Assembly: GCA_011524805.1 (NCBI GenBank)
Contig: WTJO01000038.1
Coordinates: 1-37,074, forward strand
From: Alphaproteobacteria bacterium
GTDB taxonomy: Bacteria > Pseudomonadota > Alphaproteobacteria > Puniceispirillales > Puniceispirillaceae
Length of the DNA: 37,074 nucleotides
Direction: 5' to 3'
The position numbers and the translations under genes were made by a program. The notes beneath the pieces are model-generated. The model was not told where the DNA came from and ran no database searches. It saw only the letters and a list, made by a program, of their open reading frames with translations. Positions 8,434-17,818 of the stretch are shown here, one piece after another (position 1 is the first letter of the stretch; each line of letters opens with the position of its first letter).

Positions 8434-10278
8434 ATGCAGCCACCTTCTGAAAATGCCGCACAGGAAGATACAGCCTATCGGGTGCTGGCCCGAAAATACA
8501 GGCCAGACAGTTTTTCGCGTCTGATTGGCCAGCAGGCGCTTGTCACCACCCTGACAAATGCCATCAAGATGGGGCGGATTGCCCATGCCTTTATGCTGAC
8601 AGGGGTGCGCGGTATTGGCAAAACATCAACCGCCCGGCTGATCGCAAAGGGGCTGAACTGCACAGGCAACACAGATGAAACCGGCGCACGCGAGGTTGAA
8701 CCCTGTAATATATGCGAATCCTGTATTGATATCGCCAATGGACGTCATATTGACGTGATGGAAATGGATGCGGCCAGCAAAACAGGGGTCAATGATGTAC
8801 GTGACATTATTGAAGGTGCGGCGTATCGGGCAGTGTCTGCACGCTATAAAATCTACATTATTGACGAAGTGCATATGCTGTCTGACAGTGCCTTTAATGC
8901 CTTGCTGAAAACGCTGGAAGAACCGCCTGAAAATGTGAAATTCATCCTTGCCACAACCGAAATCCGCAAAGTGCCTGCGACTATCCTGTCTAGGTGCCAG
9001 CGCTTTGATCTGAGGCGGGTGAAAACTGATGAGCTTGCCACCCATCTTGGCAGCATCGCCGAGGCTGAGACAATTTCGGCCGAACCTGCCGCGCTGAAAG
9101 CAATTGCCCGCGCCGCAGAAGGCTCTGTGCGTGATGCGCTATCCATGCTTGATCAGGCAGCTGCGATGAGCGCCGATAACATAACCGAACAGGCTGTCAC
9201 CGATATGCTTGGACAGGCAGGCGCAGAACAGGTAATTGCGATTTTAACAGCCTGTCTTGAAGGGCGCCCCGATGAGGCATTAGCGCAGTTCGAAAAAGCA
9301 GATAGTCAGGGGGCAGAACCCGAAATTATTCTGGCAGATATGCTTGAGATGATCCATCAGGCAAGCCTGATGGCCTCAGGTGCCAGTATCGAAGATGTAT
9401 CAGATGCAGTACGTGATGCTGTGGGGGCACTGGCAGGACAGGGTATTGCTCGGCTAGGGCGGGCATGGCAGCTATTGCTGGCTGGCCATGCAGAATTGCG
9501 AAATGCACCTCAGGCACGTTCTGCCGCTCAGATGGTGCTTATCAGACTTGCCCATATCGCACCACTGCCAACACCGGCTGAAATTATCCGCAAATTGCCA
9601 GAGGCACAAAAACAGACGCAAACACAATCTAGTCCTCAGGCAAATCCTCAGGCAACACCTCAGGCACAACCTGAAGCACAGGCGCAAAATCAGGCAGAAT
9701 CTGAGGCTACACGCTTGCCAGAAGCGCCAGAACCACAAGAACAAGCAGCGCCTAAGCCAGATATAGAAGAGATGCCGCCTGAAGCATCTGCCAGCCTGCC
9801 TGCCCAGCCAGACACAGCGCCAGCAGAAGCCTCACCAGAGCTTCAGCCAGAAGAAAAGCCAGATGAGAATATGGCGCCGATGCCTGATACGCTGGAAGCG
9901 ATCACTGATCTGTGTGAGGCGCAGGGCGAATTTATCATGGCCTCGTTTATCAGGCGGCACATGCGCCCTGTACTGGTAGAGGCTGGCAGAATTGATGTCC
10001 AGCTTACACAGGATGCAGATGACAGGATGCTAGCGAATCTTGCAAAATCGCTCGGCGGCTGGACAGGACGGCAATGGCTAATTTCGCTAAAACATGAAGG
10101 CGGAATGCCTACTATTGAAGAAGCGCAGGCACAGGCACAACAGGCCATATTTGACAAAGCGGCAACAGAGCCTCTGGTGGGGGCTGTGCTTGACACCTTC
10201 CCGTCGGCCAAAATAAGCGCGGTAAATGAAAATACGGGTACACAGGCGCAAGATGCTGGCGAACAGCAGAAAGGATAG
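8434..10278 (+). CDS. dnaX: DNA polymerase III subunits gamma/tau (clamp loader)
   Basis: AAA+ clamp-loader subunit of the replicative polymerase; 614 residues. Walker A is GVRGIGKTS (57-65). The zinc module includes CNICESC (91-97) with an upstream Cys at 75. Walker B is IIDEVH (142-147). The sensor region contains LLKTLEEPPENVKFILATTE and the arginine-finger stretch ILSRCQRF. A Pro/Gln/Ala/Glu-rich linker covers about residues 390-490. The C-terminal tau domain (about 495-600) should contact DnaB and the polymerase alpha subunit. Start is ATG 8434, with AGGG nine bases upstream; a TTG three bases earlier is possible. I saw no slippery A-AAA-AAG frameshift site in the linker, so only tau may be made. 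First gene of dnaX-ybaB-recR, downstream of the SRP RNA. Confidence 0.96.
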   Translation: MQPPSENAAQEDTAYRVLARKYRPDSFSRLIGQQALVTTLTNAIKMGRIAHAFMLTGVRGIGKTSTARLIAKGLNCTGNTDETGAREVEPCNICESCIDIANGRHIDVMEMDAASKTGVNDVRDIIEGAAYRAVSARYKIYIIDEVHMLSDSAFNALLKTLEEPPENVKFILATTEIRKVPATILSRCQRFDLRRVKTDELATHLGSIAEAETISAEPAALKAIARAAEGSVRDALSMLDQAAAMSADNITEQAVTDMLGQAGAEQVIAILTACLEGRPDEALAQFEKADSQGAEPEIILADMLEMIHQASLMASGASIEDVSDAVRDAVGALAGQGIARLGRAWQLLLAGHAELRNAPQARSAAQMVLIRLAHIAPLPTPAEIIRKLPEAQKQTQTQSSPQANPQATPQAQPEAQAQNQAESEATRLPEAPEPQEQAAPKPDIEEMPPEASASLPAQPDTAPAEASPELQPEEKPDENMAPMPDTLEAITDLCEAQGEFIMASFIRRHMRPVLVEAGRIDVQLTQDADDRMLANLAKSLGGWTGRQWLISLKHEGGMPTIEEAQAQAQQAIFDKAATEPLVGAVLDTFPSAKISAVNENTGTQAQDAGEQQKG

Positions 10279-10284
10279 CCTATC

Positions 10285-10611
10285 ATGATGAAAAATCTTG
10301 GCGGCATGATGAAAAAAATGCAGGAAGTTCAGGCACGTCTGGAAGCATTGAACACAGAGATGGAAAGCCGCATATTTTCAGCTTCGGTCGGGGGTGGAGC
10401 CGTAACAGTCAATCTGACAGGCAAGGGCCGTATTGACAGCATTAAGATTGCACCAGAACTTTGCCAGAAAGATGAAGTCGAAACGCTGGAAGAACTGGTC
10501 GCGCTGGCAGTTAATACTGCCAAATCAGAGGCCGAGATTGCGCATAAACAGGCACTGGAAGAGATTACCGGCGGCATGCCATTGCCGCCCGGCCTGTCTT
10601 TGCCCTTTTAG
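10285..10611 (+). CDS. YbaB/EbfC family nucleoid-associated protein
   Basis: Small DNA-binding dimer of the YbaB/EbfC family, 108 residues. It opens MMKNLGGMMKKMQEVQARLEA, the typical N-terminal amphipathic helix. A beta region follows with GGGAVTVNLTGKGRIDSIKI, then a C-terminal helix and the tail GGMPLPPGLSLPF, which is characteristic of the family. An AAAGGA ribosome site lies about nine bases before ATG 10285. It sits six bases after dnaX and 69 before recR; this order is conserved widely in bacteria. Proposed roles in other species are nucleoid organisation and recombination support. Confidence 0.93.
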   Translation: MMKNLGGMMKKMQEVQARLEALNTEMESRIFSASVGGGAVTVNLTGKGRIDSIKIAPELCQKDEVETLEELVALAVNTAKSEAEIAHKQALEEITGGMPLPPGLSLPF

Positions 10612-10680
10612 TCTGAGCGCACTATCTTATTTCCCATAGATATAGATATTACTGCCAGTCTCAAACAGGCCAGATAAAAA

Positions 10681-11328
10681 ATGCCAGATACACCGCTAGA
10701 TTTACTGATCAAACGACTTGCACGTCTGCCGGGGCTGGGGCCGCGATCTGCCAGCAGGGCGGCCTTATATCTGATTAAGCATAAAGAACAGCTGATGTTA
10801 CCACTGGCACAGGCGCTTGAAGATGCGGCGCATAATATGCGTGCATGCGCAGAATGTGGCAATCTGGACAGCACCGATATCTGCCATATCTGCACAGACC
10901 ATCGCCGTGATGCCAGACGGCTATGTGTTATTGAAGATGTCTCCGATTTATGGGCGATTGAACGTGCTGGCATCTTCACAGGCCGCTATCACATTCTTGG
11001 CGGCACCCTAAGCGCTATTGATGGCAGAGGCCCTGAAGAGCTGGGGATAGACAGGCTGGTGCGCCGTGCTACTGCTCTGACATCACCGAATAGCCGGCCA
11101 GATAATTCCAACCCGTCAGAGATATCAGAGGTGGCTGGGGGCGAGGTGATCCTTGCCACCTCTGCCACAGTAGATGGCCAGACAACTGCGCATTATATTG
11201 CTGAAAGGCTGGCCGGATTGCCACTCACACTGAGCAGACTGGCACATGGCGTGCCTGTCGGGGGCGAGCTGAACTATCTGGATGATGGCACATTGGCACA
11301 GGCGATGCGGGCACGACAGCCACTTTAG
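10681..11328 (+). CDS. recR: Recombination mediator protein RecR
   Basis: Acts with RecF/RecO to load RecA at gaps. 215 residues, somewhat longer than the usual ~200. A helix-hairpin-helix region lies at [16 protein letters not shown]. The zinc finger has Cys 56, 59, 68 and 71. A Toprim domain ([13 protein letters not shown] to [17 protein letters not shown]) is followed by the terminal [20 protein letters not shown]. Odd feature: an extra Asn/Ser/Pro-rich stretch of about 17 residues at roughly 131-153, before EVILAT, inside the Toprim domain where most RecR proteins have only a few residues. Third gene of the dnaX operon; convergent with rmuC, 91 bases apart, with no clear intrinsic terminator between them. 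Confidence 0.95.
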   Translation: MPDTPLDLLIKRLARLPGLGPRSASRAALYLIKHKEQLMLPLAQALEDAAHNMRACAECGNLDSTDICHICTDHRRDARRLCVIEDVSDLWAIERAGIFTGRYHILGGTLSAIDGRGPEELGIDRLVRRATALTSPNSRPDNSNPSEISEVAGGEVILATSATVDGQTTAHYIAERLAGLPLTLSRLAHGVPVGGELNYLDDGTLAQAMRARQPL

Positions 11329-11419
11329 CATTTTTCTACCTTTTTTTCGCTATTTTCTCTATGTTGCCTGCTTAAGAAGTATCTGCTTCGGTATTACCTG
11401 CCAGCGATATAGTTTCGGG

Positions 11420-12583
11420 CTATTCATCTGCCGCTTTTTCGCCGCCAGATAGCTCATCTGCAAGTGTATCTTCAGAAATCTGGGGCGGCATGATGCTGTC
11501 TGTATCCTCTGTCAGTTCTGCTGGTTTATCATCAACATCATAATTCTGGATACGCTTGCCGCGCGAATTGATTTTCGAGGTTGAGATTTTGATATCGTGG
11601 ACATCTTTGACTGCCAGACTGAAGTGCCTGTCCAGTTTTTCAACCCGCGTGCCAAGCCGCATCACATCATCTGTCAGCAGGCCAATCTCTTTCTGGATAA
11701 GGGCTGTCTGTTCACGCATGCGCGCATCACGTAATACCGCCCGTACCGTATTCAGAGTGGCCATCATGGTGGTTGGCGAAACTATCCAGACGCGTGCAGC
11801 ATAGGATTTATCCACAATATCCCGCATATGGGCATGCAATTCTGCATAAATCGCCTCAGAGGGCAGAAACAGACAGGCTGAATCAGATGTCTCGCCTGCA
11901 ATGATATATTTTTCATGGATATCTTTTACATGTTTCAGAATATCCGCCCCAAGCTGCTTGCGTTCTGCCAGCCTGTCCGCCTCGGAACCTGCCTGTTGCA
12001 TTCTGTGCCAAGCCTCAAGCGGGAATTTTGCATCTATCACAATATCCCCCGGTGGATTTGGCAGTTTCAGCAGACAGTCAGCACGCTTGCCATTACTAAG
12101 CTGAACCTGAAATTCATAGGCATCTGGCGGCAGGACATTACGTACCAGATTTTCCAGCTGCACCTCGCCAAATGCGCCTCTATCCGTCTTATTTGCCAGA
12201 ATATTATGTAGCTGGACTACCTGTCCTGTAAGCTGTTCTATCTGGGTATTTGCAGCATCTATTACCGCCAGCCTTTCAGCCAGCTTGTTCAGATTCTCAT
12301 GGGTCTTCTCGGAATGCTGATGTAGCTGTCTGCCCATCCGCTCATTCATTGTTGCCAGCGATTCTTCCAGCCTCTTTGACAGTGCTGCCATCTGCTCTGC
12401 CTGCGCCGAGGCCTGCGTGCCAGCCTGAAGGGTTATCTGTTCAAGCTGGCCCTTTAATGACAGCATATCATCTGGTGGCGCAGCGTCAGGATGCGCGCTA
12501 CGTGATTTCAGCACCAGCACAATAAGTACAATAATCGCCAGCAACACCACACCAAAGCCTGCAAGCACTATTGTCATCTGCAT
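11420..12583 (-). CDS. rmuC: RmuC-family DNA recombination protein
   Basis: Membrane-tethered protein of the RmuC family, 387 residues, thought to limit recombination between inverted repeats and to have a nuclease-like core. An N-terminal transmembrane helix spans about residues 4-26. A predicted coiled coil covers about 45-130, rich in Gln, Glu and Leu. The conserved core holds FGEVQLENLVRNVLP, DIVIDAKFPLEAW and ACLFLPSEAIYAELH. The tail is acidic. Start ATG 12583 has AAAGGAA upstream; the second Met is two codons later. Transcribed alone, divergent from def (227 bases) and convergent with recR. Confidence 0.92.
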   Translation of the reverse strand: MQMTIVLAGFGVVLLAIIVLIVLVLKSRSAHPDAAPPDDMLSLKGQLEQITLQAGTQASAQAEQMAALSKRLEESLATMNERMGRQLHQHSEKTHENLNKLAERLAVIDAANTQIEQLTGQVVQLHNILANKTDRGAFGEVQLENLVRNVLPPDAYEFQVQLSNGKRADCLLKLPNPPGDIVIDAKFPLEAWHRMQQAGSEADRLAERKQLGADILKHVKDIHEKYIIAGETSDSACLFLPSEAIYAELHAHMRDIVDKSYAARVWIVSPTTMMATLNTVRAVLRDARMREQTALIQKEIGLLTDDVMRLGTRVEKLDRHFSLAVKDVHDIKISTSKINSRGKRIQNYDVDDKPAELTEDTDSIMPPQISEDTLADELSGGEKAADE

Positions 12584-12810
12584 ATTGCGTTCCTTTCCTG
12601 CCAGTCGGCATCAAGACAATGTCTGACCAGTCCGGCCTTTTGCTGCATCTCAGGACTTGCAGATTGACGCTGTTATGGTCATATTGACTGCATAGTCTAG
12701 CATGGCAGAAAAAAAATGTAAGGCCGGTAAGAAATATATGCCAGCTAAATGATGGGGCAGCCCGCCCACTGGCCTGAATCATACGCATCTGTAACAGCAG
12801 AGGATACATT

Positions 12811-13320
12811 ATGACTGTTCACAAGATTGTTCTTCTGGCCGACCCTGTTCTCAGGCAGAAAGCGGCGCCTGTCGAACAGGTAGATGACGAGATTCGCCAG
12901 TTGATGGAAGATATGGTCGAGACCATGTATGATGCGGTGGGTATCGGGCTTGCCGCGCCGCAAATCGGGATTTCTAAGCGGCTGATTGTGATGGATTGCG
13001 CCAAAGATGATACCTCGCCAGAAATCTGGAAAATGATTAATCCCGAAATTATCAGCAGGTCCGAAGAAACCACAAAAATGGAAGAAGGCTGTCTGTCTAT
13101 TCCGGGCTATAATGGCGATGTGACGCGCCCTGCCGAGGTAGAGGTGCGCTATATGGATATAGACGGTACTGCTCAGCAGATGACAGCAACAGGCCTGCTT
13201 GCCGCCTGTGTCCAGCATGAAATTGATCATCTGGACGGCGTGTTATTTATTGATTATCTCTCGCGGCTAAAGCGGGATATGATGTTGCGTAAAATCGCCA
13301 AAGACCCTGCATTCAAATAG
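12811..13320 (+). CDS. def: Peptide deformylase
   Basis: Removes the formyl group from the N-terminal methionine of new proteins; metal (Fe2+) hydrolase, cytosolic. 169 residues. All three signature motifs are intact: GIGLAAPQIG (44-53), EGCLSIPG with metal ligand Cys94, and QHEIDHLDG with His136, catalytic Glu137 and His140. Start ATG 12811 has AGAGGA about six bases upstream. It begins the def-fmt-truA run; the fmt start lies 33 bases downstream. Def and Fmt act at opposite ends of the formyl-methionine cycle, so this pairing is functionally coherent and very common. Confidence 0.97.
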   Translation: MTVHKIVLLADPVLRQKAAPVEQVDDEIRQLMEDMVETMYDAVGIGLAAPQIGISKRLIVMDCAKDDTSPEIWKMINPEIISRSEETTKMEEGCLSIPGYNGDVTRPAEVEVRYMDIDGTAQQMTATGLLAACVQHEIDHLDGVLFIDYLSRLKRDMMLRKIAKDPAFK

Positions 13321-13353
13321 GCTGTGTGCCGAACAGACACAAAAGAGTTTATC

Positions 13354-14319
13354 ATGAGCCGCACTGCACGACTTGTCTTTATGGGTAGTCCCGAATTTGC
13401 CCTGCCCAGTCTTGAGGCGCTGGCAGGTGCCCATGATATACGCGCTGTCTTTACCCAGCCGCCACGCCGCAAGGGCAGAGGCATGAAGCTTGAGCCAACG
13501 CCGATAGGTGCATATGCAGAACAGCATGGCATCGCCTGTTTCAGCCCGCAAAAGCTGACACCCGCAGAGCATGCGGAATTGCTGGCCAGCTATGAGGCGG
13601 ATATGTTTATTGTGGTTGCCTATGGCCAGATATTATCACGTCAGATATTGGATATTCCGGCGCTTGGCTGTGTTAATGCCCATGCCTCTATATTGCCAAG
13701 ATGGCGCGGTGCCGCCCCTATCCAGCGCGCTATTCAGGCAGGCGACACCATAACAGGCATTACCGCCATGATGATGGCAGAAGGGCTGGATACAGGCCCA
13801 ATGCTGAATAGAGCAAAGATTGAGATTAGCCCTGATATGACAGCCTCAATTCTGCATGACAGGCTGGCAGAAATGGCGGCCACAACCCTGCTAGATGCGG
13901 TTGACAGCCTGATGGCAGGCACTGCCACGCCAGAAACGCAGGATGAAGCGCAAGCCTGTTATGCAGCAAAAATTCAAAAAGATGAAGCCGCACTTTCTCT
14001 GGCAGGTGATGCGCACAGCCTAAGCTGTCATATCAGAGCCTTTAGCCCCTTCCCCGGCGCCTATATCCGGACAGTCTCGGGCAGGCTAAAACTGCTTCAT
14101 GCCAGCGTTGCAGAGCATACTGAAGCTGCCTGTGAAGGCCAGTTTCTGGGATGTGATAATGAGGGGCGGATGCTGATTGGCTGCGGGGATGGCGTGCTGG
14201 CCATCAGCCATGTACAGCTGGCAGGCAAAAGCCGGATGGGCGCAGCAGAGTTTCTTAATGGGCAGAGCTGGCAGACAGGCCAGCAGATTACCCTGCCGCC
14301 AGACAGTCACGGAGAATAG
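13354..14319 (+). CDS. fmt: Methionyl-tRNA formyltransferase
   Basis: Transfers a formyl group from 10-formyl-tetrahydrofolate to initiator Met-tRNA. 321 residues, normal length. The N-terminus is RLVFMGSPEFALPSLEAL. The folate-site segment is ASILPRWRGAAPIQRAI with the Asn-His-type catalytic region CVNAHASI before it. EGLDTGPML follows, and the C-terminal domain binds tRNA. The frame extends upstream to a GTG at 13324, but ATG 13354 is preferred because AAGAG precedes it and the family starts here. The stop is three bases before truA, suggesting translational coupling. Confidence 0.96.
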   Translation: MSRTARLVFMGSPEFALPSLEALAGAHDIRAVFTQPPRRKGRGMKLEPTPIGAYAEQHGIACFSPQKLTPAEHAELLASYEADMFIVVAYGQILSRQILDIPALGCVNAHASILPRWRGAAPIQRAIQAGDTITGITAMMMAEGLDTGPMLNRAKIEISPDMTASILHDRLAEMAATTLLDAVDSLMAGTATPETQDEAQACYAAKIQKDEAALSLAGDAHSLSCHIRAFSPFPGAYIRTVSGRLKLLHASVAEHTEAACEGQFLGCDNEGRMLIGCGDGVLAISHVQLAGKSRMGAAEFLNGQSWQTGQQITLPPDSHGE

Positions 14320-14322
14320 CAG

Positions 14323-15084
14323 ATGGCTGAGGCGTTGACGCGCTATCTGATCAGGATTGAATATGACGGCACCGGACTGGTGGGCTGGCAGCGTCAGGAT
14401 AATGGCCCGTCCGTTCAGCAATTTCTGGAAGAGGCAGCCGAAAAATTAACTGGCCAGCCTACGGCTATTCAGGGATCTGGCAGAACTGATTCAGGGGTGC
14501 ATGCGCTGGGGCAGGCTGCCCATCTTGACGTGCCAGCCCACCTTGATAAACGGGCTGTGATGCGGGGGCTGAATGCCTGGCTTCGCTCAGACCAGATAGC
14601 GGTATTATCCGCTGAACAGGTTGGTGATGAATTCAACGCCCGTTTTGATGCGATAGAGCGCCGCTATCTATACCGGATTCTGGACAGGCCCGTTCCGTCC
14701 GCAATTAACAGACACAGGCTATGGCATCACAAGGTGCCACTAGATGAAACTGCTATGCATCAGGCTGCACAGCATCTTGTGGGCAGGCATGATTTTACCA
14801 GCTTTCGGGCCACACAATGTCAGGCCAACAGCCCTGTGCGCACAGTTGATGCGCTAACTGTAAGCCGTGAGGGGGATGAAATTCACATTATCGCCATTGC
14901 CCGCTCATTCCTGCATCACCAGATACGCAATTTTGCAGGCTCGCTATCTCTGGTGGGACGCGGTAAATGGACAGAATCTGATCTGAAAGCCGCCCTTGAG
15001 GCATGTGATAGATCGGCAGCGGGGCAGACCGCGCCTGCACATGGTCTGTATCTGACAGACATTCTCTATCCTGAACAGAAATGA
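14323..15084 (+). CDS. truA: tRNA pseudouridine(38-40) synthase
   Basis: Forms pseudouridine at positions 38-40 of the tRNA anticodon arm. 253 residues. The catalytic loop GRTDSGVHA carries the nucleophile Asp56. Other family features are IRIEYDGTGLVGWQRQ at the N-terminus, FNARFDAIERRYLYRI, and FLHHQIRNFAGSLSLVGRGKW near the C-terminus. Start ATG 14323 has a GGAG element within the end of fmt. Last gene of the def-fmt-truA run; its stop is only 14 bases from the converging ppdK stop, leaving no room for a separate terminator. Confidence 0.96.
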   Translation: MAEALTRYLIRIEYDGTGLVGWQRQDNGPSVQQFLEEAAEKLTGQPTAIQGSGRTDSGVHALGQAAHLDVPAHLDKRAVMRGLNAWLRSDQIAVLSAEQVGDEFNARFDAIERRYLYRILDRPVPSAINRHRLWHHKVPLDETAMHQAAQHLVGRHDFTSFRATQCQANSPVRTVDALTVSREGDEIHIIAIARSFLHHQIRNFAGSLSLVGRGKWTESDLKAALEACDRSAAGQTAPAHGLYLTDILYPEQK

Positions 15085-15098
15085 CGTGACCTGTCTGC

Positions 15099-17768
15099 CT
15101 AGCTTTTGGCTTTTGCCCTGATGCTTGCCTGTGCAGCTGCAAGCCGGGCAACTGGCACGCGGAAGGGTGAGCAGCTGACATAATCAAGCCCCAGCGTCTC
15201 ACAGAAATTCACCGATTTCGGATCGCCGCCATGCTCGCCACAAATCCCCAGCTTGATATCAGGACGGCTCTGTCTGCCCTTATCTGTGCCAATCCGCATC
15301 AGGCTGCCAACTCCCTCCTCGTCAATAGAGACGAACGGGTCAATAGGATAGATCTCCTGTGCCTGATAATCATGCATGAAACTGCCTGCATCATCACGGC
15401 TGATTCCAAGAGTTGTCTGGGTAAGGTCATTCGTGCCAAATGAGAAGAAGGCAGCATGTTCGGCAAGTGCATCTGCACATAAGGCAGCGCGTGGCAATTC
15501 AACCATGGTACCTACCATATATTCAAGCGTTATAGAGGTTGCCTCTGCTACCTCGGCGGCCACCCTGTCAATAATCGCCTTGCAGATTTCAAGCTCGCGT
15601 GATGTGGCAGCAAGCGGGATCATAATCTCGGGAATAGGGGCGCTATCCTGTCTTGCCACTTCGCTGGCCGCCTCAAAAATGGCACGTGCCTGCATCTCGC
15701 AAATTTCGGGATAGGAGACCGCAAGCCGGCACCCTCTATGACCAAGCATCGGGTTCGATTCTTCCAGCTTCAATTTGCGCTGGCGCGCAGTTGAAACAGC
15801 TACGCCAATAGCTTCGGCTACCTCTTCCAGCTCGCTATCTGTATGAGGCAGAAATTCATGTAACGGCGGATCAAGCAGTCTGATGGTCACGGGCAGGCCG
15901 GACATGATCGAAAATAGCTCGATAAAATCCTGTCTCTGCATCGGCAATAGCAACTCAAGGGCGGCACGCCGGCCGGCCTCGTCTGCGGCCATGATCATCT
16001 GGCGCATTGCCACTATTCTATCCTGATCAAAGAACATATGCTCGGTACGGCATAGCCCGATACCTTTGGCACCAAATTCACGTGCCACACGCGCATCATT
16101 CGGGGTTTCTGCATTGGCACGTACTGCCATTCTGCGATATTTATCAGCCCATCCCATAACGGTTTCAAATGCACCCGACAGGTTGGGCTGAACCATAGCC
16201 ACCTGTCCTGAATAAACCTCGCCGGCACTGCCATCAATGGTAATAACATCGCCAGCCTGAAGCTGCTGCTCGCCAAGATAGACAATGCCAGCATCAAAAT
16301 CTATCCGCACATCTGAAGCGCCCGATACGCATGGCCTGCCCATACCCCGCGCAACCACCGCCGCATGGCTGGTCATCCCGCCACGGGCTGTCAGAATACC
16401 GGCGGCGGCATGCATGCCATGAATATCTTCAGGACTTGTTTCAACCCGTACCAGAATAACCTTATCGCCCTGATTGGCGCGTTTTTCAGCTTCATCTGCT
16501 GTAAGCACAATCATACCGCTAGCCGCCCCGGGGGAGGCTGGCAGGCCGCGGGCTATCAGCTCTCTTGTTGCATCTGGATCAAGGGTGGGATGGAGAAGCT
16601 GGTCCAGACTTTCAGGGGCAATCCGGTCAAGCGCCTCGGATTCTGTGATCAATTTTTCTTCTGCCATCTGCACAGCGATATTAAGCGCCGCTTCGGCAGT
16701 GCGTTTTCCGCTTCTGGTCTGAAGCATATATAATTTATTCTGCTGGACAGTAAATTCCAGATCCTGCATATCGCCATAATGGCGTTCCAGCCTGTGGCGC
16801 ACATCATCAAGCTGGGCAAATACCTCAGGCATAGCCTCTTCAAGCGACAACGCATCATGCCCGCCCTGTTGTTTTGCCTCAAGGGTGAGCGGCAGAGGTG
16901 TTCTGATACCAGCGACCACATCTTCGCCTTGCGCATTAATCAGATATTCCCCATAAAACTGGTTCTCGCCTGTTGCCGGATTACGGGTAAACGCAACGCC
17001 TGTCGCGCAATCATCGCCCATATTGCCAAAGACCATTGCCTGAACATTCACAGCGGTACCCCATGATGCCGGAATATCATTTAGCCTGCGATAGGTAATG
17101 GCACGCTGATTCATCCAGCTTGCAAATACCGCGCTGATAGCGCCCCATAGCTGGGTGTTCGGGTCTTGCGGGAACGGCTCGCCTGTTTCATCCAGTACAA
17201 TCTGCTTAAAGCTGGCAACAAGCGCTTTGAGATCATCTGCTGTCAGGTCTGTATCGCTGACAACGTCTTTATCCATTTTCATATCATCCAGCGTATCTTC
17301 GAACAGGCCATGATCAACTTCAAGCACAACATCGCCATACATCTGGATAAAGCGGCGATAGCTATCATAGGCAAAGCGTGCATCACCACTTTGCGTGGCC
17401 AGCCCGTCACAGCTTTCATCTGTTAGACCCAGATTAAGTACTGTATCCATCATCCCCGGCATAGATGCCCGCGCGCCTGAGCGCACTGACAGCAAAAGCG
17501 GATTGTCCGCCGAGCCAAATTGCCGCCCTGTTTCTGTTTCAATCTGCGCAAGAGCTGACTGGATTTGCTGTGTCAGGATATCAGGATAGCTATGATCATT
17601 ATCATAATAATAGGTGCATAATTCGGTTGTAATGGTAAAGCCGGGGGGCACAGGCAGACCGATTGACGACATCTCTGCCAGATTAGCGCCCTTGCCGCCA
17701 AGCAAATTCCGCTGGCTTGCATCCCCGTCACATTGTGTTGCCCCAAATGAATAGACCCACTGTGTCAT
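15099..17768 (-). CDS. ppdK: Pyruvate, phosphate dikinase
   Basis: Interconverts pyruvate, ATP and phosphate with phosphoenolpyruvate, AMP and diphosphate. 889 residues, full length. The N-terminal ATP-grasp domain begins NLLGGKGANLAEM and includes GVAFTRNPATGENQFYGEYL. The central swivelling domain has GGMTSHAAVVARGMGRPC with the phosphorylated His at about residue 455-465. The C-terminal PEP domain contains LCRTEHMFF, MLGHRGCRL, FGTNDLTQTTLG and GICGEHGGDP with the catalytic Cys. ATG 17768 is chosen over the adjacent GTG; AAGG lies nine bases upstream. Downstream of glyS by 50 bases, same strand. A ppdK regulator (DUF299 kinase) is not in the window. Confidence 0.97.
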   Translation of the reverse strand: MTQWVYSFGATQCDGDASQRNLLGGKGANLAEMSSIGLPVPPGFTITTELCTYYYDNDHSYPDILTQQIQSALAQIETETGRQFGSADNPLLLSVRSGARASMPGMMDTVLNLGLTDESCDGLATQSGDARFAYDSYRRFIQMYGDVVLEVDHGLFEDTLDDMKMDKDVVSDTDLTADDLKALVASFKQIVLDETGEPFPQDPNTQLWGAISAVFASWMNQRAITYRRLNDIPASWGTAVNVQAMVFGNMGDDCATGVAFTRNPATGENQFYGEYLINAQGEDVVAGIRTPLPLTLEAKQQGGHDALSLEEAMPEVFAQLDDVRHRLERHYGDMQDLEFTVQQNKLYMLQTRSGKRTAEAALNIAVQMAEEKLITESEALDRIAPESLDQLLHPTLDPDATRELIARGLPASPGAASGMIVLTADEAEKRANQGDKVILVRVETSPEDIHGMHAAAGILTARGGMTSHAAVVARGMGRPCVSGASDVRIDFDAGIVYLGEQQLQAGDVITIDGSAGEVYSGQVAMVQPNLSGAFETVMGWADKYRRMAVRANAETPNDARVAREFGAKGIGLCRTEHMFFDQDRIVAMRQMIMAADEAGRRAALELLLPMQRQDFIELFSIMSGLPVTIRLLDPPLHEFLPHTDSELEEVAEAIGVAVSTARQRKLKLEESNPMLGHRGCRLAVSYPEICEMQARAIFEAASEVARQDSAPIPEIMIPLAATSRELEICKAIIDRVAAEVAEATSITLEYMVGTMVELPRAALCADALAEHAAFFSFGTNDLTQTTLGISRDDAGSFMHDYQAQEIYPIDPFVSIDEEGVGSLMRIGTDKGRQSRPDIKLGICGEHGGDPKSVNFCETLGLDYVSCSPFRVPVARLAAAQASIRAKAKS

Positions 17769-17818
17769 CACATTCTACCTTTTCTTCAGCTCGCCATATA
17801 GCTGGCTAGCACCTGTTA

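Noticed and set aside
11329-11419. Intrinsic terminator between recR and rmuC
   Set aside because: T-runs are present, but only a 4-base stem (GAAG/CTTC) is visible; too weak to call.
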